DNA from: Haloparvum alkalitolerans
Lineage (GTDB): Archaea; Halobacteriota; Halobacteria; Halobacteriales; Haloferacaceae
Assembly: GCF_050122995.1 (NCBI RefSeq)
Contig: NZ_JBNLIA010000016.1
Span: forward strand, 33,866-97,865
Reading direction: 5' to 3'
DNA: 64,000 bases
Shown here: piece by piece, positions 7,578 through 17,860 of the stretch
Numbering within the stretch: the stretch's first letter is position 1
How the letters are laid out: every line of letters begins with the position of its first letter
The notes under the pieces: generated by a model
Databases searched by the model: none
Told to the model about the DNA's origin: nothing
What the model saw: the letters and a program-made list of their open reading frames with translations, nothing else
Translations under genes and position numbers: made by a program

Positions 7578-9671
7578 TCAGACGCGTCGCCGCGCCAGCA
7601 CCGCCGTCAGCGCCACCGACAGCGCGGCGACCGCGGGGCCGAAGCCGGGCGCGCCGGCGTCGGTTTCCTCCGTGGTGCCGTCGGCGCTCGCCTCCGCGGG
7701 AGCGACCGTCGCCGTCGCGGTCGCGTCGCCGAGTGCTATCGTCGTCTCGCCCGGCTCGTCGAGCGAGACGGTGGCGCTGAACGTCGTCGACTCGCCCGCG
7801 TCGAGCCGGACCGTCTCCGTCGACACCGTCTCGCCGCCGACGACGAGCGCGAGGTCGCGCTCGGCGGGGATCGCCTCGTCGTTGCCGACGGTCGCGGTGA
7901 CGGTCACCTCGTCGCCGGCGGTCACTCGGTTCGGCTCGACGGCGAGGTCCGAGACGGTCGCGGTCGCGGGCTCCGTCACGACCACCGTGAGGCGCGTGCC
8001 GCCGACCGCCACCTCGTGTTCGCCCGGCTCGGAGAACTCGCGTTCGAAGGGCTCGACCAGCGTCTCGTTCGCCCCGATCCGGCCGCTTCGGGTCTCGACC
8101 GGCTCGCCGTCGACGGTCAGCGCGAGGTCGTACTCCCCGGCGACGCCGCCGGTGTTGACCACGGTCGCGTTCAGTTCGAGCGTCTCGCCGGTCACGAGCC
8201 TGACCGGGTCGCGCTCGACCGGGCGGTTGCGGTAGGGGCCGCTCGCGCGGACCGCCTCCGCGTCCGCGAGCGAGAACCCGATCCGGGCCGGGAGCCGGCC
8301 GAACGCCTCGTCGTGCGCCTCGCGGTCCCACGTCCCCGGGACCGCGTCCGTCGTCGTGTATCGCTCCGCGCTCTCGCGGGCGTCGCCGCCCGCCGCCTGC
8401 CCCACGTGCTCCAGGAATCGGTCGCCGGTGACGGGCTCCCCGGCGGCGTTCAGTTCGCGGAAGACCGTCCCGAGCGACGCCTCGCCGTCGGTCGCCAGCC
8501 GGATCCGGCGGTCGATCTCGCCCGCGACGAGGCCGCCCTTCGTGTACTGGGCGTAGTTCGCCCACGTCCCGGGGTCGGACAGCACCGCCGACGCCTGCGG
8601 GTCGCGCTCGCCGCGCGCGAGGACGCTCCGGAAGTCGGCGAACTCCGTCTCGCCGCGCTCCAGCGTCAGCAGCGCGGCGTAGTAGGTCGCGGACGCCTCG
8701 GTGAACCACCGGGCCGACGCGGTCGTCTCGTAGCCCTGCCTGGTGTGGACGTACTCGTGGACCCAGACGTTGTCCGCGGTGTCGAGCCGCTCCTCGTCGC
8801 GGACCCACACGTCCGCGTCCCCCGTCTGGAGCCCCCTGACGCCCCACGTGACCTCGCCGGTCGGCGCCGCGACGGCGAAGACCTCCGGGTCCCGGTCGCC
8901 GACCTGCATCGCCCCGGAGGCGTGCTCGAGCGAGTCGAGCACCGCGGCCGGCGGTTCGGCCATCTCGGCCGCCTCGGGGACGATCAGTCGGAACCGCTGG
9001 CCGTTCGCCTCGCGCGTGACCGTCTCGTGCGGTCCGAGAAAGGCCATCGCGCGGCTCGCGGCGCCCTCGCCGTCGACGCGGTTCTCGCGGACGAACTGCA
9101 CGTCCCGCGTGCTCCGCCAGCTCGCGCCGATCGCGGGCGGGCGGACGAGCGCCCAGTCGCCCGCGTCCGCGAACAGGTAGTCGCCGCGTCCCCCCAGCGG
9201 CCCGCTCTCGTCGACCGTCCGGTTCGCGGGCATCCGGTAGGTCAGCGTCGGCTCCTCGGTCGTCCCGTCCCAGCGCCAGACGCCGTCGCCCTCGCTCGCG
9301 AACCCGTCCGCGCGCACGTCCCGTGCCCCCGCCGGGAGCGTCAGCCGGAACTCCGTCACCGCGTCCGGCAGCGACACGCGCGAGGTGGCGCCGTACTCCC
9401 CCCGAGCGTCGACCTGCCGGAGCGCGCTCTCGAGCCGGATCGCGTCGCTGCCGGTCTGGTCGGTCAGGTCCGGACGTCGGCGGTCGAACGCCTCGTCGGC
9501 CGGAGCCGTCCCCGCGACCGTTTCGGCGGCGGCCGCGGTCTGGGCCGACGCGCCGGCGTCGGCGACCGCGGCGTCCGCGGACGCGTTCCCGCCGACCGTC
9601 CCCGCCAGCGGCGCGGCCGTCACCGCGACCGCCAGCAGGACCGCGAGCGCGAGCCGTCGGTGCGTCTTCAT
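7578..9671 (-). CDS. Exported gluzincin-type metalloprotease with PGF-CTERM anchor
   Basis: A 697-residue surface protein. An N-terminal signal peptide (LALAVLLAVAVTAAPLAG) is followed by a region that looks like an M1/M61-type peptidase. The zinc site is HEYVH at residues 305-309, with the third ligand probably Glu325 (WFTEAS). Two or more CARDB-like beta domains follow from about residue 480. The C-terminus has PGFG, a hydrophobic helix and a final RRRV, the layout of the PGF-CTERM signal processed by archaeosortase A and linked to a membrane lipid. It therefore acts outside the cell. Substrate and exact peptidase family are uncertain. Confidence 0.75.
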   Translation of the reverse strand: MKTHRRLALAVLLAVAVTAAPLAGTVGGNASADAAVADAGASAQTAAAAETVAGTAPADEAFDRRRPDLTDQTGSDAIRLESALRQVDARGEYGATSRVSLPDAVTEFRLTLPAGARDVRADGFASEGDGVWRWDGTTEEPTLTYRMPANRTVDESGPLGGRGDYLFADAGDWALVRPPAIGASWRSTRDVQFVRENRVDGEGAASRAMAFLGPHETVTREANGQRFRLIVPEAAEMAEPPAAVLDSLEHASGAMQVGDRDPEVFAVAAPTGEVTWGVRGLQTGDADVWVRDEERLDTADNVWVHEYVHTRQGYETTASARWFTEASATYYAALLTLERGETEFADFRSVLARGERDPQASAVLSDPGTWANYAQYTKGGLVAGEIDRRIRLATDGEASLGTVFRELNAAGEPVTGDRFLEHVGQAAGGDARESAERYTTTDAVPGTWDREAHDEAFGRLPARIGFSLADAEAVRASGPYRNRPVERDPVRLVTGETLELNATVVNTGGVAGEYDLALTVDGEPVETRSGRIGANETLVEPFEREFSEPGEHEVAVGGTRLTVVVTEPATATVSDLAVEPNRVTAGDEVTVTATVGNDEAIPAERDLALVVGGETVSTETVRLDAGESTTFSATVSLDEPGETTIALGDATATATVAPAEASADGTTEETDAGAPGFGPAVAALSVALTAVLARRRV

Positions 9672-9779
9672 GGCGGAGGAAGGATCGGGACCCGCTTAGT
9701 GGTGGGGGATCGAACCGGCGCCGCGGCTGGCGGGCGGTGTCAGAAAAACGGTGCTCGACGCGGGGTGGTTAGGTGACGG

Positions 9780-10073
9780 TCACGCGACGTTGAACCCCTT
9801 CTCGCGGAGGAAGTCCTCCACGCGGCCGGAGTGGTTCCCCTGAAGTTCGATGGCGCCGTCCTCGACGGTGCCGCCGCAGGCGAACTTCGATTTGAGGTCC
9901 GACGACAGCGAGTCGAGGTCCACGTCCTTGGGGTCGAATCCTTCGATGACCGTTACCTCCTTACCGTATCTACGCTCGTCGATGCGGATGCTGATCTGCT
10001 GGGACTCCTTGGCGACGTCCTCGCAGACGCAGAGTTCCTGGGGCAGCCCGCACGTCGAGCAGACTTCCGACAT
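9780..10073 (-). CDS. Translation initiation factor aIF1 (SUI1)
   Basis: A 97-residue SUI1/eIF1 homologue that binds the small ribosomal subunit and helps select the start codon. It has an N-terminal cysteine-rich stretch (CSTCGLPQELCVC) typical of archaeal versions. The SUI1 fold follows, with RRYGKEVTVIEGF and KFACGGTVEDGAIELQGNH, ending in a short helix. Length is normal for the family. It is preceded by a clear archaeal TATA box about 30 bp upstream and appears to be transcribed on its own. Confidence 0.92.
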   Translation of the reverse strand: MSEVCSTCGLPQELCVCEDVAKESQQISIRIDERRYGKEVTVIEGFDPKDVDLDSLSSDLKSKFACGGTVEDGAIELQGNHSGRVEDFLREKGFNVA

Positions 10074-10100
10074 TACAGCCTGAGACTACTGGACGGCGGT

Positions 10101-10110
10101 ATTAAATAGT
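10101..10110 (-). promoter_or_regulatory. TATA box of the aIF1 gene
   Basis: On the minus strand the sequence reads ACTATTTAAT, centred about 30 bp upstream of the aIF1 start codon. This spacing fits a short-leader or leaderless haloarchaeal transcript. It stands out in a stretch that is otherwise GC-rich. Confidence 0.55.
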
Positions 10111-10133
10111 GTCGGGAGGGGGCGCCGTGGCGG

Positions 10134-12458
10134 TCACAGGAACCGCCGCACCACTGGCGTCGCCTCCAGCGCCAGCCGTCGGACCGTCCGCACGGCCGCG
10201 TCGGCGCTCTCGCGGTCGACGCCGTCGCCGTACCGCGCTCGCTCGTAGGCCTCGCGGACGACGGCGGTCCGCTCGTCGACCCCTCGAAGCTCCAGCGCGT
10301 CGAGGTACGCCCGCGGGGTCTCACCCGGCCGCCGCGCGCGGTAGCGCCGCTCCAGCAGGTACTCCAGCCGCGCGTACGCCCGGAGGGCGTCCGAGTCGGG
10401 GTCGCGCCGCCGGAACGGGAGCCGGAGCCACAGCGCCCGGTACGTCCGGCTCGTAGCGCCGACGTGGTGAGCGCCCGCGACGACCCCGAGCAGCAGGAGC
10501 AGGCCGTACCCGACCGCGTCGCGGTCGACCGGCAGCCCGCCCCCGTCCTGCTCGCCTTCCACCTCGGCGCCGGTCACGTCGGCCGAGACCGTGTCGATCC
10601 CGCTCGCGCCGGTGTCGTCCGGGTCGAGGCCGGCGGGACCGGCGGCACCGGGGCCGCTGACCTCCGCCTCGTCGCTCCCGTTCGTCTCCGTGTCCGTGTC
10701 GTTGCCGTTCGGCGCGTCGGTCGGCGTCGTCGGGGTGGACGCGGGGTCGTCCTCGGGGTCGGGCGCGGTACGGTTCGTGTCGACGCCCTCCTCGCCCGCG
10801 TTCCGCGCCTCAGTCAGTCGCACGTTGCGGGCGTCCGCGCGCTCCGTGCTCGGCGTGGGGTCGAACCGGACCCAGCCGTGGTCGGGGACGTACACCTGCA
10901 CCCACGCGTGGGCGTCCTGTCCGCGGACCACCCACTCGTCCTGCGCGACGCGCTCGCCGGGGCCGTACCCGGTGACGAACCGGGCGGGGACGTCCTGCGA
11001 GCGCAGCATGGCGACCATCGTCGTCGCGAAGTAGACGCAGTAGCCGGCGTCCATCTCGAAGAGGAACGCGTCCGCCACGTCGCCCTCGGGGCGCTCGACG
11101 GTCAGCGAGTACGCCTTCGACTCCTCCAGGTAGCGCTCGACCGCCCGCGCCGTGTCGTAGGGGTTGTCGGCGCCCGCCTCGGTCCGTATCTCGCCGGTCA
11201 GCTCGCCGACCCGGTCGGGCGTGCTCTCGGGCAGTTGCGTGTAGCGCTCCTCGATCCCCTCGGGATAGTCGGTCCCGGCGGCTCGGAGCTCGCCAGGCGT
11301 CGCGACGAGGACCTCGCTCTGGACGTCGATCGTGTCGCCCTCGGGGACCGTGGTGCCGGGCTGGATCCGCCCCTCGCCGTCCACCTGCGCGCTCCGGGCC
11401 GTCTGCCCGCCCACCGAGACGGGGCTGTGCGCGGCGGGGATCGCGTCGAGGTCGGTCTCGGCGGTGACCGTCTGATCGACCTGCACGGTCGTTCCCGGCG
11501 GCCCCTCGACCGGGCCGTCGTACGGTTCGGCCTCGCCCGTTCGCACCCAGCCGTCGCCGGTGTAGCGGTCGAACGTCGACGTGCTCCAGTAGGCCTCCTG
11601 CGTGCTCTCGACCGTGAACCGCACCTCCGGGGAGAGCCGCACCGACCCGGCGACCTGCACGTCGTCCTGCGTCCCCACGAGCGACGACTCGATGCCGGGC
11701 GTACCGCGGTCCGACAGCAGCGGCTGCGTCGCGCCGCCGGGGACGACCGCGACCGTCGCCGACAGCAGCACCATGGCCGCGAGCACGGTCGAGAGCGTGC
11801 CCCGTCGCGCCGCGAGCGCACCCGGCGCCGACAGCGTCGTCAGCCCGGCCGACAGCGCCGCCCCGACGACGCCCGCCAGCGTGGCGGCCGTGCCGGCGTC
11901 GCCGGTCAGCACGAAGAAGCCGAGCGCGCCGGCCGCGACCGAGGCGCCGGCGACGTGGCGGCCGCGCGCCGCGAGGTACCACGTCAGGAACGTCGGCACG
12001 GGCGCCAGCGCGAGCGCCCACAGGTCGGCGGCGGTCAGCCGAAGCACGGAGAGCCCCGTCAGGAGGGAGACGGTGTCGAAGGCGACGTTCCGCGCGGAGA
12101 ACAGCGCGCGCTGGCTCGCCGGTACCGAGAAGTAGTAGGCCGCCAGCCCGGCGACGAACAGCCCGCCGGTGACGAGCACCGCCGCCCGCGGGGCGAGCAC
12201 GCGCGCGACGGCGACGCCCGCGACCGCGGCGACCGCGACCGCGAGCCGCGCGCTCCCGCCGACCACGTCGGTTATCGACAGGAAGACGCCGACGTAGGCC
12301 GCTGTCACCAGCGCGACGCCCGCCGCGGCGGGCTGGACGAGTCCGGCAGGCACCAGCCCGAGGGGACCGACGCCGCCGTGGGCGTCCTCGCCGTCGGGCG
12401 GTGTGCGGCCGCCGTCGGCGAGCGCGTCGCCATCCCCAGCCGGCGGACCGCCGCTCAC
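10134..12458 (-). CDS. Membrane transglutaminase-like protein (TgpA type)
   Basis: A 774-residue membrane protein with about six to eight N-terminal helices. A large extracellular part carries a transglutaminase-like domain, then come a final membrane helix (GYGLLLLLGVVAGAHHVG) and a cytoplasmic DUF4129-like tail. The catalytic triad is visible: Cys474 (DAGYCVYFA), His517 (DAHAWVQVYV) and Asp533 (WVRFDPTPS). A Thr/Asp/Asn-rich linker precedes the last helix. The start is GTG, overlapping the DUF58 stop as GTGA, so it is translationally coupled. With moxR and DUF58 it forms the common moxR-DUF58-transglutaminase operon. The substrate is unknown. Confidence 0.85.
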   Translation of the reverse strand: MSGGPPAGDGDALADGGRTPPDGEDAHGGVGPLGLVPAGLVQPAAAGVALVTAAYVGVFLSITDVVGGSARLAVAVAAVAGVAVARVLAPRAAVLVTGGLFVAGLAAYYFSVPASQRALFSARNVAFDTVSLLTGLSVLRLTAADLWALALAPVPTFLTWYLAARGRHVAGASVAAGALGFFVLTGDAGTAATLAGVVGAALSAGLTTLSAPGALAARRGTLSTVLAAMVLLSATVAVVPGGATQPLLSDRGTPGIESSLVGTQDDVQVAGSVRLSPEVRFTVESTQEAYWSTSTFDRYTGDGWVRTGEAEPYDGPVEGPPGTTVQVDQTVTAETDLDAIPAAHSPVSVGGQTARSAQVDGEGRIQPGTTVPEGDTIDVQSEVLVATPGELRAAGTDYPEGIEERYTQLPESTPDRVGELTGEIRTEAGADNPYDTARAVERYLEESKAYSLTVERPEGDVADAFLFEMDAGYCVYFATTMVAMLRSQDVPARFVTGYGPGERVAQDEWVVRGQDAHAWVQVYVPDHGWVRFDPTPSTERADARNVRLTEARNAGEEGVDTNRTAPDPEDDPASTPTTPTDAPNGNDTDTETNGSDEAEVSGPGAAGPAGLDPDDTGASGIDTVSADVTGAEVEGEQDGGGLPVDRDAVGYGLLLLLGVVAGAHHVGATSRTYRALWLRLPFRRRDPDSDALRAYARLEYLLERRYRARRPGETPRAYLDALELRGVDERTAVVREAYERARYGDGVDRESADAAVRTVRRLALEATPVVRRFL

Positions 12459-13543
12459 CGCGGGTCACCCCCGTCGGTCGCCGGCCGCGCGGCGTCGTCG
12501 GGCGAGCGCGCAGCGGCCGTCACGGCGGTCTCGGCGTCCCCGTCCGCGGGGAGCAGCGCCTCGAAGGGCGTCTCGGCGTCGTCGACCCGGACGGTGGTCC
12601 CGGTGCGGTCCGCCTCGATCACCACGTCGGCGTCCGCGTCCGGCACCGCCCCGCGGGGGGTCCGCGCCAGCAGTTCGAGCAGGCGCCGACGGCCGTCCGG
12701 GCCGCCGTCGGTCGAAACGCGACCGTTCGGGACCGCGACGTCGACGGGGACCCCGTCGTCCAGCAGCGCCAGCGCGACGCTCGCGACCGCGCTCGCGAGG
12801 TCGTCGGCGGCGTCGCCGCGGGCGCCGCCGCGTATCGAGACGCGGCGCTGGTCGGTCTCGGCGGCGAACTCGTTGACGATCAGGTCGTCGCGCTTGGCGG
12901 TCGCCGCCCAGTTCACGTCCCGCAGGGCGTCGCCGCGCGCGTACTCGCGCAGGCGGTCGAACTCGTTGCGCTGCCGGCTCGCGCCGAGCGCGTCCTCGCG
13001 GTAGAGCTCCCGGCGGAACCAGCCGACGACGGGGCGCCGCTCGGGGTACACCAGCACCGACTCCGTGCCGCGACAGAGCAGGTCGCGCTCCAGCAACCCG
13101 AACACGTCCGTCGCGGACAGCGTGACGGGCCCGAGCGTCCGGTCGCCGCGCGCGTCGTAGGTCACCTCGTACCGGACCGGCTCCGCGCCCACCGTCGCGC
13201 GCGTCGGCGCCTCGGGGCCGTCGAGGCCCTCGCCCAGGTCGTCGCGGACCGCCGCCACGAAGGGCGCGTCGAGCGCCTCGCGGAGCGCGTCGCCGTCGCC
13301 GAAGCGCAGGACGACCTCGTGGGTCGCGCCGACGAAGTCGTCGGGCGGGAGCCGGCGGCGAACGCTCGGCGCGTCGAGCCGCGAGAGCTGGACCGCGCCC
13401 GCGACGACCGCGACGATACCCGGGAGCACGACCGCGTTGAGCGAGCGGGCGCCCGACAGTGCAGCCATCCCGAACCCGACGGCGACGATAGCGAGGACGA
13501 CGCGGCCGCGGCGCGTGAGCCGGAGGTCCGAGAGGGCGCCCAT
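12455..13543 (-). CDS. DUF58 domain protein
   Basis: A 362-residue protein starting at MGALSDLRLTRRGR. Two membrane helices lie near the N-terminus (VVLAIVAVGFGMAALSGA and LNAVVLPGIVAVVAGAVQ). The DUF58 signature follows in the second half (RREL...REYARGDALRDVNWAATAKRDDL). DUF58 proteins usually carry a von Willebrand A-like fold and work with MoxR ATPases. The longer frame to 13651 overlaps moxR and is rejected. The start lies 4 bp after the moxR stop, and the stop overlaps the next start. Confidence 0.85.
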   Translation of the reverse strand: MGALSDLRLTRRGRVVLAIVAVGFGMAALSGARSLNAVVLPGIVAVVAGAVQLSRLDAPSVRRRLPPDDFVGATHEVVLRFGDGDALREALDAPFVAAVRDDLGEGLDGPEAPTRATVGAEPVRYEVTYDARGDRTLGPVTLSATDVFGLLERDLLCRGTESVLVYPERRPVVGWFRRELYREDALGASRQRNEFDRLREYARGDALRDVNWAATAKRDDLIVNEFAAETDQRRVSIRGGARGDAADDLASAVASVALALLDDGVPVDVAVPNGRVSTDGGPDGRRRLLELLARTPRGAVPDADADVVIEADRTGTTVRVDDAETPFEALLPADGDAETAVTAAARSPDDAARPATDGGDPR

Positions 13544-13547
13544 CGGC

Positions 13548-14564
<1,017 letters not shown>

Positions 14565-14890
14565 GTGAGAACCCGCGGCTGTCGACCGTCATGGCCGGCC
14601 ATGTAAAACGATTGTGGGGTACTCACACGGACCGTGGTTCTCGGTGGCACGTACCGCTCGGTAGGGGTTCCGACTACCTAAGGGTGCGGTTCGGCTCCGT
14701 GCGCGCACGACCGCGGTCGGCTCGCGATGCCGCCGTCCGCGAACGAGACCCACGAACGAGGCGATTTCTGCACCGATCGAGAATTAATAGTACAGAAACG
14801 TGGATCGAAGCGGGCGTTGTTGCCTCTTCAGGACCCCGTCCGGACGGCCGCGATAACAAAACATTAGGTACGGGGCCCGTAGTTGCGCAC
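14565..14890. promoter_or_regulatory. Divergent intergenic region between moxR and the gcv operon
   Basis: This 326-bp stretch has no gene. It is AT-richer near 14780-14800 (AATTAATAGTACA) and again at 14854-14866 (TAACAAAACATTA). The second lies about 25-35 bp before the gcvT start and is the likely gcv core promoter. I see no riboswitch-like structure. Confidence 0.4.
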
Positions 14891-16111
14891 ATGGCCCGAC
14901 GGAAGCCGCCGCTGCACGCGGTTCACGAGGACCGTGGCGCTCGCTTCACGGACTTCGGCGGGTGGGACATGCCGGTGGAGTTCGACTCCATCCGCATGGA
15001 ACACTCGGCGGTCCGCGAGGCGGCCGGCATCTTCGACGTCTCCCACATGGGGGAGGTCGAGGTCGCCGGACCGGACGCCACGACCCTGATGCAGCGGCTG
15101 ACGACGAACGACGTGACCGCGCTCGACCCGGGCGACTCCCAGTACGCCGCGATCACCGACGCGGAGGGGATCATGCACGACGACACCGTCGTCTACCGAC
15201 TCCCCGACGGGACGCCCGCGGGCGAGGCGGCCGACGGCCGGGTCGCGGCCGGTCGCAACGGCGACGAGCCGGCGTACCTGTTCATCCCGAACGCGGGCCA
15301 CGACGACGAGGCGTACGCGCGCTGGGTCGAGTACCGCGACGAGCACGCGCTCGACGCCGACGTGGAACTGACCACCGGGGAGTGGGCGATGGTCGCGGTG
15401 CAGGGCCCCGACGCCCCGGAGCTGCTGTTCGAGGCGACCGAGGTCGGCTCCGAGGGCATCGAGAGCACCGCGGGCGGCGCCGACGCCGCGGCGGTGCGCG
15501 ACCTCTCGAAGTTCGAGGCGACCCACGCGGCGGTCGCCGGCGTCGAGAGCTGGGTCGCGCGGACGGGATACACCGGCGAGGCCGGCTTCGAGGTGCTCTG
15601 TCCGGCCCCCGACGCGGAGGCGGTCTGGGACGCGCTCGACTGCCAGCCCTGCGGGCTCGGCGCCCGCGACACGCTCCGCATGGAGGCCGGCTTCCTCCTG
15701 TCCGGACAGGACTTCGACCCCGACGAGGAGCCCCGGACGCCCTACGAGGCCCGCATCGGCTTCGCGGTGAAACTCGACACGGAGTTCGTCGGCCGCGACG
15801 CCCTCGAACGACAGAAGGAGGAGGGCGTCGACGAGAAGTTCGTCGGCGTCCGCCTCCTGGACCGCGGCGTTCCGCGGGGCGGCTACGCGGTGACGGACGG
15901 GTCGGGCGGCGACGCGGACGACGGCGAGGAGACGACCGGCGCGGAGGTCGGTCACCTCACCTCCGGCACGATGAGCCCGACGCTGAACGAGCCCATCGGG
16001 CTGGGCTACCTGCGGAGCGAGTACGCGGACGCGGGCGAGCGCGTCGGCGTGGTCGTCCGCGGCGAGGAGAAGCGCGCGGAAGTTGTGATCCCTCCCTTTA
16101 TCGACACATGA
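14891..16111 (+). CDS. gcvT: Aminomethyltransferase, glycine cleavage T protein
   Basis: A 406-residue T-protein that takes the aminomethyl group from lipoyl-GcvH and passes it to tetrahydrofolate, releasing ammonia. Family motifs are visible: FTDFGGWDMPVEF and FDVSHMGEVEV near the N-terminus, RTGYTGEAGFEVL in the middle, and LGARDTLRMEAG. A haloarchaea-style acidic insert (GDADDGEETTGAE) lies near residue 345. The start MARRKPPLHAV is the first with proper codon use; the frame upstream is non-coding. Its stop overlaps the gcvH start as ATGA. It is the first gene of the gcv operon. Confidence 0.93.
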   Translation: MARRKPPLHAVHEDRGARFTDFGGWDMPVEFDSIRMEHSAVREAAGIFDVSHMGEVEVAGPDATTLMQRLTTNDVTALDPGDSQYAAITDAEGIMHDDTVVYRLPDGTPAGEAADGRVAAGRNGDEPAYLFIPNAGHDDEAYARWVEYRDEHALDADVELTTGEWAMVAVQGPDAPELLFEATEVGSEGIESTAGGADAAAVRDLSKFEATHAAVAGVESWVARTGYTGEAGFEVLCPAPDAEAVWDALDCQPCGLGARDTLRMEAGFLLSGQDFDPDEEPRTPYEARIGFAVKLDTEFVGRDALERQKEEGVDEKFVGVRLLDRGVPRGGYAVTDGSGGDADDGEETTGAEVGHLTSGTMSPTLNEPIGLGYLRSEYADAGERVGVVVRGEEKRAEVVIPPFIDT

Positions 16112-16491
16112 GCTTCGAGACTCCCGACGACCGACGGTATCTGGAATCGCACGAGTGGACGACGACGGACGGCGACACCGTCCGGTTCGGCATCTCCGAC
16201 TTCGCACAGGACGAGCTCGGCGACGTGGTGTTCGTCGAGCTGCCCGACGCCGGCGACGAGGTGACCGCCGACGAGGAGTTCGGCGTCGTCGAGTCGATCA
16301 AGGCCGTCTCGGACGTGTACGCGCCCGTCTCCGGGGAGGTCGTCGCGGTCAACGAGGACCTCTTCGACGCGCCGGAGTTGCTCAATCAGGACCCCTACGG
16401 GGAGGGCTGGCTGATCGAGGTGGAGCCGGCCGACGACGCCGACTTCGACGCCCTGCTCTCGCCCGAGGACTACCGCGACCAGATCGAATGA
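16108..16491 (+). CDS. gcvH: Glycine cleavage system H protein
   Basis: A 127-residue lipoyl carrier protein that shuttles the aminomethyl group between P, T and L proteins. The lipoylated lysine is Lys65 in VVESIKAVSDVYAPVSGEV. The N-terminal ESHEW and the C-terminal GEGWLIEVEP are typical, and the length is normal. It overlaps gcvT by four bases (ATGA), indicating coupled translation. The next gene, gcvPA, starts 25 bp later behind a G-rich stretch (GGGGGA) that could pair with 16S rRNA. Confidence 0.95.
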   Translation: MSFETPDDRRYLESHEWTTTDGDTVRFGISDFAQDELGDVVFVELPDAGDEVTADEEFGVVESIKAVSDVYAPVSGEVVAVNEDLFDAPELLNQDPYGEGWLIEVEPADDADFDALLSPEDYRDQIE

Positions 16492-16516
16492 CGACCGGAA
16501 CCAACGGGGGACGCCG

Positions 16517-17860
16517 ATGAGCGGCCGCGACTACGGACAGAAGGCCGGGAGTCCGTACGCGCCCCACACGGACGCGGAGACGGCCGCGATGCTCGAGGCG
16601 GTCGGCGCCGACGACGAGGACGACCTGTTCGACATCCCGGACGCGGTGGCGTTCGACGGCGAGTTCGGGATCCCCGCGCGCTCCGAGCGCGAGATCCGCG
16701 CCGAGCTCCGCGAGACGCTCGCGGACAACGACGATCTCACCGAGTTCCTCGGTCGGGGCCATTACTCCCACTACGTCCCGAGCGTCGTCGACCACCTCGC
16801 GGACCGCGCGGAGTTCCTGACCAGCTACACGCAGTACCAGCCGGAGATCGCGCAGGGGTTCCTGCAGGCGCTCTTCGAGTACCAGTCGATGCTGGTGGAG
16901 CTGACGGGGCTCGGCATCGCCAACTGCTCGATGTACGACGCCGCGACCGCGCTCGGCGAGGCGGCCACGCTCGCGGACCGCGTGCGCTCCACGAGCGGCG
17001 ACGTGGTGCTCGTCCCCGAACAGCTCCGCGAGGGGAAGCGCTCGGTGCTCGAGAACTACTGCGACGGCGCGGACCTCGCCGTCGAGGCGTACCCGATGGC
17101 GGACGGCAACGCCGACCTCGACGCGCTCGCGGAGCGCGCGGGCGAGGACGTGGTCATGGTGTACGCCGAGAACCCGACCGTCCGGGGCTGCATCGAGGAG
17201 CGCCTCGCCGACGTGGGCGCGGTGGCCGACGAGACGGACGCGCTGTTCGTGCTCGGCTCCGACGCCGTGGCGCTGTCGGTGCTGGAGGAGCCCGCGGCGG
17301 TCGGCGCCGACGTGGTGGTCGGCGAGGCCGGCGCGCTCGGCCTCCCGGCCGCCTACGGCATGGGCCTCGGGCTGTTCGCCTGCCGCGAGGAGTTCCTCCG
17401 GCAGGTGCCGGGGCGCCTGGTGGGCGCCAGCGAGGACGCCGCGGACCGGCGCGCGTACACGCTGACGCTCCAGACGCGCGAACAGCACATCCGGAAGGAG
17501 CGCGCCACCTCCAACATCTGCACCAATCAGGCGTGGGTGGCGCTGCGCGCGGCGATGCACGCCGCGCACCTCGGCCCCTCGGGGCTCGTCGAACTCGCGA
17601 ACGACTGCGTGCGCGAGGCGGCGTCGCTCGCCGAGCGCATCGACGACCTCTCGGGCTACGGCGCGCCGGTCCACGACCGCCACCACCTCCGGGAGTTCGC
17701 GGTCCGGACCGACCAGCCCGCGGCAGCGGTCGCCGGCGACGTGGAGGCGGCCGGCTTCGCGGTCCACACGATCGGCGACCACCTGCTGCAGGTGTGCGTC
17801 ACCGACCTGAACGCGGACGCGGCCGACGAACTGGTCGCGGCCCTGGAGGCGGCAGCATGA
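16517..17860 (+). CDS. gcvPA: Glycine dehydrogenase (decarboxylating) subunit 1
   Basis: The 447-residue N-terminal half of a split P-protein, which decarboxylates glycine with PLP supplied by the partner subunit. Visible family features are FLGRGHYSHYVPSVVDHL, TSYTQYQPEIAQGFLQALFEYQ and RREQHIRKERATSNICTNQ-like sequence near residue 335. The PLP lysine is on the other subunit. The two-subunit form is usual in archaea and Gram-positive bacteria. Its stop overlaps the gcvPB start (ATGA). Confidence 0.93.
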   Translation: MSGRDYGQKAGSPYAPHTDAETAAMLEAVGADDEDDLFDIPDAVAFDGEFGIPARSEREIRAELRETLADNDDLTEFLGRGHYSHYVPSVVDHLADRAEFLTSYTQYQPEIAQGFLQALFEYQSMLVELTGLGIANCSMYDAATALGEAATLADRVRSTSGDVVLVPEQLREGKRSVLENYCDGADLAVEAYPMADGNADLDALAERAGEDVVMVYAENPTVRGCIEERLADVGAVADETDALFVLGSDAVALSVLEEPAAVGADVVVGEAGALGLPAAYGMGLGLFACREEFLRQVPGRLVGASEDAADRRAYTLTLQTREQHIRKERATSNICTNQAWVALRAAMHAAHLGPSGLVELANDCVREAASLAERIDDLSGYGAPVHDRHHLREFAVRTDQPAAAVAGDVEAAGFAVHTIGDHLLQVCVTDLNADAADELVAALEAAA

